DNA from: CBDDKZ01 sp965230415
GTDB lineage: Bacteria > Bacteroidota > Bacteroidia > Cytophagales > JAAEPT01
Assembly (NCBI GenBank): GCA_965230415.1
Contig: CBDDKZ010000005.1
Location: forward strand, 2,108,001 to 2,172,000
DNA length: 64,000 nucleotides
Direction of reading: 5' to 3'
The notes under the pieces were generated by a model. It saw only the letters and a list, made by a program, of their open reading frames with translations. It ran no database searches and had not been told where the DNA came from. Made by a program: the position numbers and the translations under genes. Position 1 is the first letter of the stretch; every line of letters begins with the position of its first letter. This document shows, piece after piece, positions 60,201-64,000 of the stretch.

Positions 60201-63200
60201 TAGCGAGCGTTTCTTAATTCTATACTTCCTGATTTAACAGTTTCTGCTGCATCGTTTAGTTTAATGATGTAGAAATAGGTGCCGTCTGACAAGGCCCCTC
60301 CGCTTTCATCGGTTCCTTTCCACACTTTTTCGTTTTCGTAAATGGTATAACCGCTTTGCTTGAATACAACATTACCCCATCTGTTTACAATTGTTACCTC
60401 ATTGTCGGGGTAATTTTCTATACCGCGAACAATGAAAACATCATTAGATCCATCGCCATTAGGTGTAATACCTTCTGAGATGAAAAATCCATCAAAAGGT
60501 AAAATATTGATATAAACTACCGCCGTATCGCAAGAAATACTATCGCAATACAGGTAACTGAACTGATCGCTGCCTACAAAGCTGAGCGAAGGTGCGTATT
60601 CTATTTCGCCATCTTCAAGTAAAACAACCGATCCGTTTGCTGGTTCGACAAGGATGCTTGTTAAGCTCAGATCTACATCTCCATCAATGTCAATATCATT
60701 GGCTGTTACGTTAATTACAGTCGGAATGCTATTATTAGTCTCGGCAGTATCGTCTATTGCAATAGGAAGATCGTTTACAGGAATCACTGTAAAGTTAACG
60801 GTGGCAGAATCGCACATTTCTTCCGAATCACATACGAGGTACGAAAATTGGTCGGTCCCGTTGTAATTTTCATGAGGGATATATGCAAAGCTACTGTCAT
60901 TGACTTGTATTAGCGTACCATTTGCAGGTTGGGAAAGAATAGAATCAATTCGGATGGCGTGCTGGTTTGGATCGAAGTCGTTGACCAGTACATTTACAAT
61001 TACCGTATCATCTTCTAATACTTCCACATCATCATCCGTACCTACCGGAGGCTGCGAACTGGATGGTACAAATATGAGAGCTGTAGCCGTGTCGCAGAGC
61101 TGTCCGCCATCACAAACGACATATACGATGGTGTCTACACCTTGCTTAAAGGCGGTGTCAATCCTAAATTCTATACCAGAGTCATTAATCACTGTAGCAA
61201 TTCCATTTTGAGGGCCACTAAGAATGGTCGTAATAAATGGATCGCCCTCAGCGTCACTATCATTAGCTTGTACATCCATAAACAAAGTGTCTCCCGGATC
61301 GGCAAGGTAAATATCATCCACCGCTACAGGAGCTGTATTGTCTTCGTCCAAGATGTTTAATAGTACAACAAGGCTATCACATAAATTCGGAATACCATTA
61401 TCACATAATTCAATGCGTAGTGTGTCGCCGCCAACATATGATATGTTGGGCTGGTAGCTGATTTTACCGTCGCCATCAGCTAATCCGGAAACCACACCAT
61501 TAAGCGGATCCTGAAGCATTGTAAGCACATCTACTTCATCAAAATCTACGTCATTGACAAGTGGCTCAATTTCGACCAGGAAATTTTTGCGTGAAGTGAT
61601 AAATAGGGTATCCTGGTCTGCGCCACTCGAATCTACAATCTGAGGATTGTCATTTATATTAATAACCTCGACAGTAACCAGCGCCGTGTCGCACATCAGT
61701 GAGTTGTCACAAACGCGGTACTCAAAAGTATCTGTTCCGAAGAAATTTTCATTTGGTGTATATCTTATACTGTCTCCTAAAGGAAGCAGCACCCCATTTT
61801 CAGGAGTTGTTACTATACCATTGATAAAGATGAGCTCACCATTGGGGTCGGTGTCGTTAAACAACACTTTTATGAAAACACTTTCTTCCTCCATAATTGT
61901 AATGTGATCGTCAACACCAATAGGAGGCAATGGCTCGTTTGGTACAAATATTACGAGATAGGTGCTGGCACAGGCGCCATTGGTGTCACACACTTGATAG
62001 TGTACAGTATCGGTACCTTCAATGAATCCGGGATCAGGAGTATAGCTAATAGTATTACCATTTATTAATGATGCCGTTCCATTAACCGGATCAGCCATAA
62101 TTGACAGGATCATTTCTTCTCCGTCAGGTTCAATGTCGTTAGCAAGAACATTAACTTCTACAGTGATTCCTGGATCGGTAGCTATAAAATCCGGATTTAC
62201 AATAGGTGTTCCGTTAGTTATTATTTCCTGAACGTGATAGATAACCAGTAAGGTATCACAAAGCGTTGGTGAACCATTGTCACATGCAATGAAGTTTACA
62301 GAATCAAAACCGAGGTAATTGAAGTCTGGTGTATACCTTACTATTAAGTTTTCATTGTCTATAGAGTCGATCGTACCATGAGACGGTCCGTTAATTAGTT
62401 GTGCCAGACTAACAGAATCCCCGTCGATATCCAGGGCATTCAATTCAGTTACGTGAGCTTCGTTGAGGTTCACCGCAATGGTGATTGTGCTTATTGGGTT
62501 ATTTAATGTGTCGACAAATTGAGGCGCATCGTTAACATTCTCTATAATAATAACCACTGCCGCCGTATCACATAAAGGGGTGGGTTGTGTGTTATCACAA
62601 ACCTCATAGGTGAAAAATTCGGGCCCGAAGAAATTTTCATCTGGCGTGAAGAGAATGGAGTCGTTGATGATTACTGCTGTTCCATTTTGTGGTTCAATGA
62701 TCGTTTGTGTCAATGTCAATGGGTCGGCATTCAGGTCCACATCGTTTTGTAGCACCAATAGGAAGTCTTGCTCATCTTCCACCAGATTAAAGGTGTCGTT
62801 TTCGGCTATTGGCGCCAAATCTCCTTGTGCCATTGAAATAATTACAAGTGCGGTATCACAGAGCGGTTCTGAATCACAAATTGCATAAACGATGGTGTCA
62901 AATCCTGTTGTGAAATCTAAATCTGCCTCGTACAGAATGCTATTGTTTTGCATACTAACGCTACCCCGGCCGGGGTTGCTTATTATCAAGGCAGTGATTA
63001 AGTCCCCGTCAGGGTCACTGTCGTTGGCGGTAACATCTATGAGTGTATCTATTGGTACTTCCAATGCTATTACATCATTAACCGCCACCGGAGCCTGGTT
63101 CGGGCCTCCCAAAATAGTGGCTACAACAACAACGGTATCACATAGCGATGGAACGCCATCGTCACAAGCTGTCATTCGGAAAATGTCTATACCATCAGTA

Positions 63201-64000
63201 GCATTGTTGGCAATGTAACTGAATGTCATGTCCTGGTCACCAATACCAGATACAGTTCCTAAATTTGTTGGGTCGATAACCGCATTCCAGCTTACATTGT
63301 CACCGTCTATATCTAAGAAACCGGCATTATAATCGTAAGTAGCTCCGATCTGCAGACTTAATCGAAGTGTGTCCTCGATAGCGTTCAAAGAATCGGTAAT
63401 TGTCGGTTTGTCATTCACATTAGCAACGTTTATCACAACGATTGCCGTATCGCAAAGTGGTGTTGCGTCATCATCGCACACCTCGTAAGAAAAGCTGTCT
63501 TGGCCGGTATAATTGAGATCCGGGGTGTAGGTAATGTCATTGTTCAAAATAGAAACAGTGCCGTTTTGTGGGTCTCCGAGAGTGTTAACGGAAATAATGT
63601 TTCCGTTAGGATCCTGGTCATTTGCGAGCACGCTTATGTTTATGGACGTTTCTTCATTGGTCTCTACGGTATCATTTACAGCAATAGGAGGCAGGTTTGT
63701 GGCAGGCATTACTATAATGACAGTAGCGGTGTCGCAAGCTGCAAATTCATCGCAAACACTGTAAATAATCGTATCTGTTCCTACCGCAATTGACGGTGTA
63801 TATGAAATGCTATCATCGTTAATAACAGAGGCCGTTCCATTTTGAGGTCCTGTTACGATGGTAGTAATAAGTGCATCGCCATCGGCATCGATATCATTCG
63901 CCTGAACATCTATTATTACCTCCACGTTCAGGTCTGTAGTGGCCAAATCGTCCGTTGCATTAGGTGCATTATTTACTGCGGGATCTACGATGAGTTCCAA
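60200..64000 (-). CDS. T9SS type-B adhesin with tandem cadherin/Ig-like domains (5' end outside window)
   Basis: 1,266 C-terminal residues of a larger protein on the minus strand; the N-terminus lies beyond 64000. It consists of twelve ~95-105-residue repeats of the DPDGD..GPQNGTA..YTPD..F.G.D.F.Y.VCD...CDTA type, like tandem-95/cadherin-like domains. Reading the repeat ends shows an order A-B-C: A ends with PP- or AP-type tails after CDTA.., B ends NVNDxP and C starts with xxVDSxx or xxTDSLN. It then has the gliding-type sorting domain (FFISEGITPNGDGSNDVFIV to GSIELRNAR). Conserved Cys and Asp clusters suggest Ca2+-stabilised modules. Surface adhesin exported by T9SS; ligand unknown. Confidence 0.88.
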   Translation of the reverse strand: MELIVDPAVNNAPNATDDLATTDLNVEVIIDVQANDIDADGDALITTIVTGPQNGTASVINDDSISYTPSIAVGTDTIIYSVCDEFAACDTATVIIVMPATNLPPIAVNDTVETNEETSINISVLANDQDPNGNIISVNTLGDPQNGTVSILNNDITYTPDLNYTGQDSFSYEVCDDDATPLCDTAIVVINVANVNDKPTITDSLNAIEDTLRLSLQIGATYDYNAGFLDIDGDNVSWNAVIDPTNLGTVSGIGDQDMTFSYIANNATDGIDIFRMTACDDGVPSLCDTVVVVATILGGPNQAPVAVNDVIALEVPIDTLIDVTANDSDPDGDLITALIISNPGRGSVSMQNNSILYEADLDFTTGFDTIVYAICDSEPLCDTALVIISMAQGDLAPIAENDTFNLVEDEQDFLLVLQNDVDLNADPLTLTQTIIEPQNGTAVIINDSILFTPDENFFGPEFFTYEVCDNTQPTPLCDTAAVVIIIENVNDAPQFVDTLNNPISTITIAVNLNEAHVTELNALDIDGDSVSLAQLINGPSHGTIDSIDNENLIVRYTPDFNYLGFDSVNFIACDNGSPTLCDTLLVIYHVQEIITNGTPIVNPDFIATDPGITVEVNVLANDIEPDGEEMILSIMADPVNGTASLINGNTISYTPDPGFIEGTDTVHYQVCDTNGACASTYLVIFVPNEPLPPIGVDDHITIMEEESVFIKVLFNDTDPNGELIFINGIVTTPENGVLLPLGDSIRYTPNENFFGTDTFEYRVCDNSLMCDTALVTVEVININDNPQIVDSSGADQDTLFITSRKNFLVEIEPLVNDVDFDEVDVLTMLQDPLNGVVSGLADGDGKISYQPNISYVGGDTLRIELCDNGIPNLCDSLVVLLNILDEDNTAPVAVDDIYLADPGDTLFMDVQANDSDAEGDPFITTILSGPQNGIATVINDSGIEFRIDTAFKQGVDTIVYVVCDGGQLCDTATALIFVPSSSQPPVGTDDDVEVLEDDTVIVNVLVNDFDPNQHAIRIDSILSQPANGTLIQVNDSSFAYIPHENYNGTDQFSYLVCDSEEMCDSATVNFTVIPVNDLPIAIDDTAETNNSIPTVINVTANDIDIDGDVDLSLTSILVEPANGSVVLLEDGEIEYAPSLSFVGSDQFSYLYCDSISCDTAVVYINILPFDGFFISEGITPNGDGSNDVFIVRGIENYPDNEVTIVNRWGNVVFKQSGYTIYENEKVWKGTDESGGALSDGTYFYIIKLNDAAETVKSGSIELRNAR

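Overview
The window comes from the chromosome of a Bacteroidota bacterium of moderate-to-low GC. Evidence: four large secreted proteins with type IX secretion (T9SS) C-terminal sorting domains (three type B/gliding-type, one type A), two PorP/SprF partners, many upstream sequences with the phylum's TAnnTTTG -7 promoter element, and chromosomal housekeeping genes typical of the group. Family calls come from reading the translations; no database search was run, and the genus cannot be resolved.

Layout. 1-5.4 kb: an edge-truncated membrane protein, then an rbfA / FtsX-type permease / gamma-carbonic-anhydrase operon, a PIG-V-like mannosyltransferase and tRNA-Val(GAC). 5.7-14.4 kb: a 2,543-residue T9SS adhesin holding five near-identical 537-bp tandem units, followed by its PorP/SprF partner. 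14.4-16.3 kb: two paralogous His-rich secreted proteins sharing an upstream element, and tRNA-Val(TAC). 16.4-26.1 kb: AsmA-like, DUF547, glycosyltransferase, DUF4442, an unknown two-gene pair, rmuC, a lipoprotein and a helix-hairpin-helix protein. 26.7-36.6 kb: another T9SS type-B protein, a DUF3419/BtaA-like enzyme divergent from a GNAT-type protein, a DMT transporter, dusB, prfC and a ComF-family gene.

34-51 kb is a plastic region. It has two copies of a 1,406-bp IS4-type element (one base difference seen) flanking pyrD, a small XRE regulator unit and a beta-helix T9SS protein, plus several copies of two families of hairpin repeats. Each IS copy sits at the same internal position of a repeat copy, splitting the first hairpin with a 13-bp target duplication; an uninterrupted relative of the repeat lies at 45.3 kb.

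44.6-55.2 kb is an accessory block of small regulator/target units: a DJ-1/PfpI protein, TetR plus two SDR enzymes with matching operators, a divergent leucine-rich-repeat pair, WYL regulator plus DUF4345 protein, AraC, SnoaL-like and Crp/Fnr genes. 55.5-57.3 kb has a LYS1-like dehydrogenase and a PAP2 phosphatase. From 57.4 kb to the right edge runs a minus-strand operon of a multi-domain adhesin (5' end outside the window), PorP/SprF and a TPR/PD40 protein, each junction a 1-nt TAATG overlap. The two adhesin loci therefore encode both the cell-surface substrates and the outer-membrane partners expected to act with the T9SS/gliding machinery.
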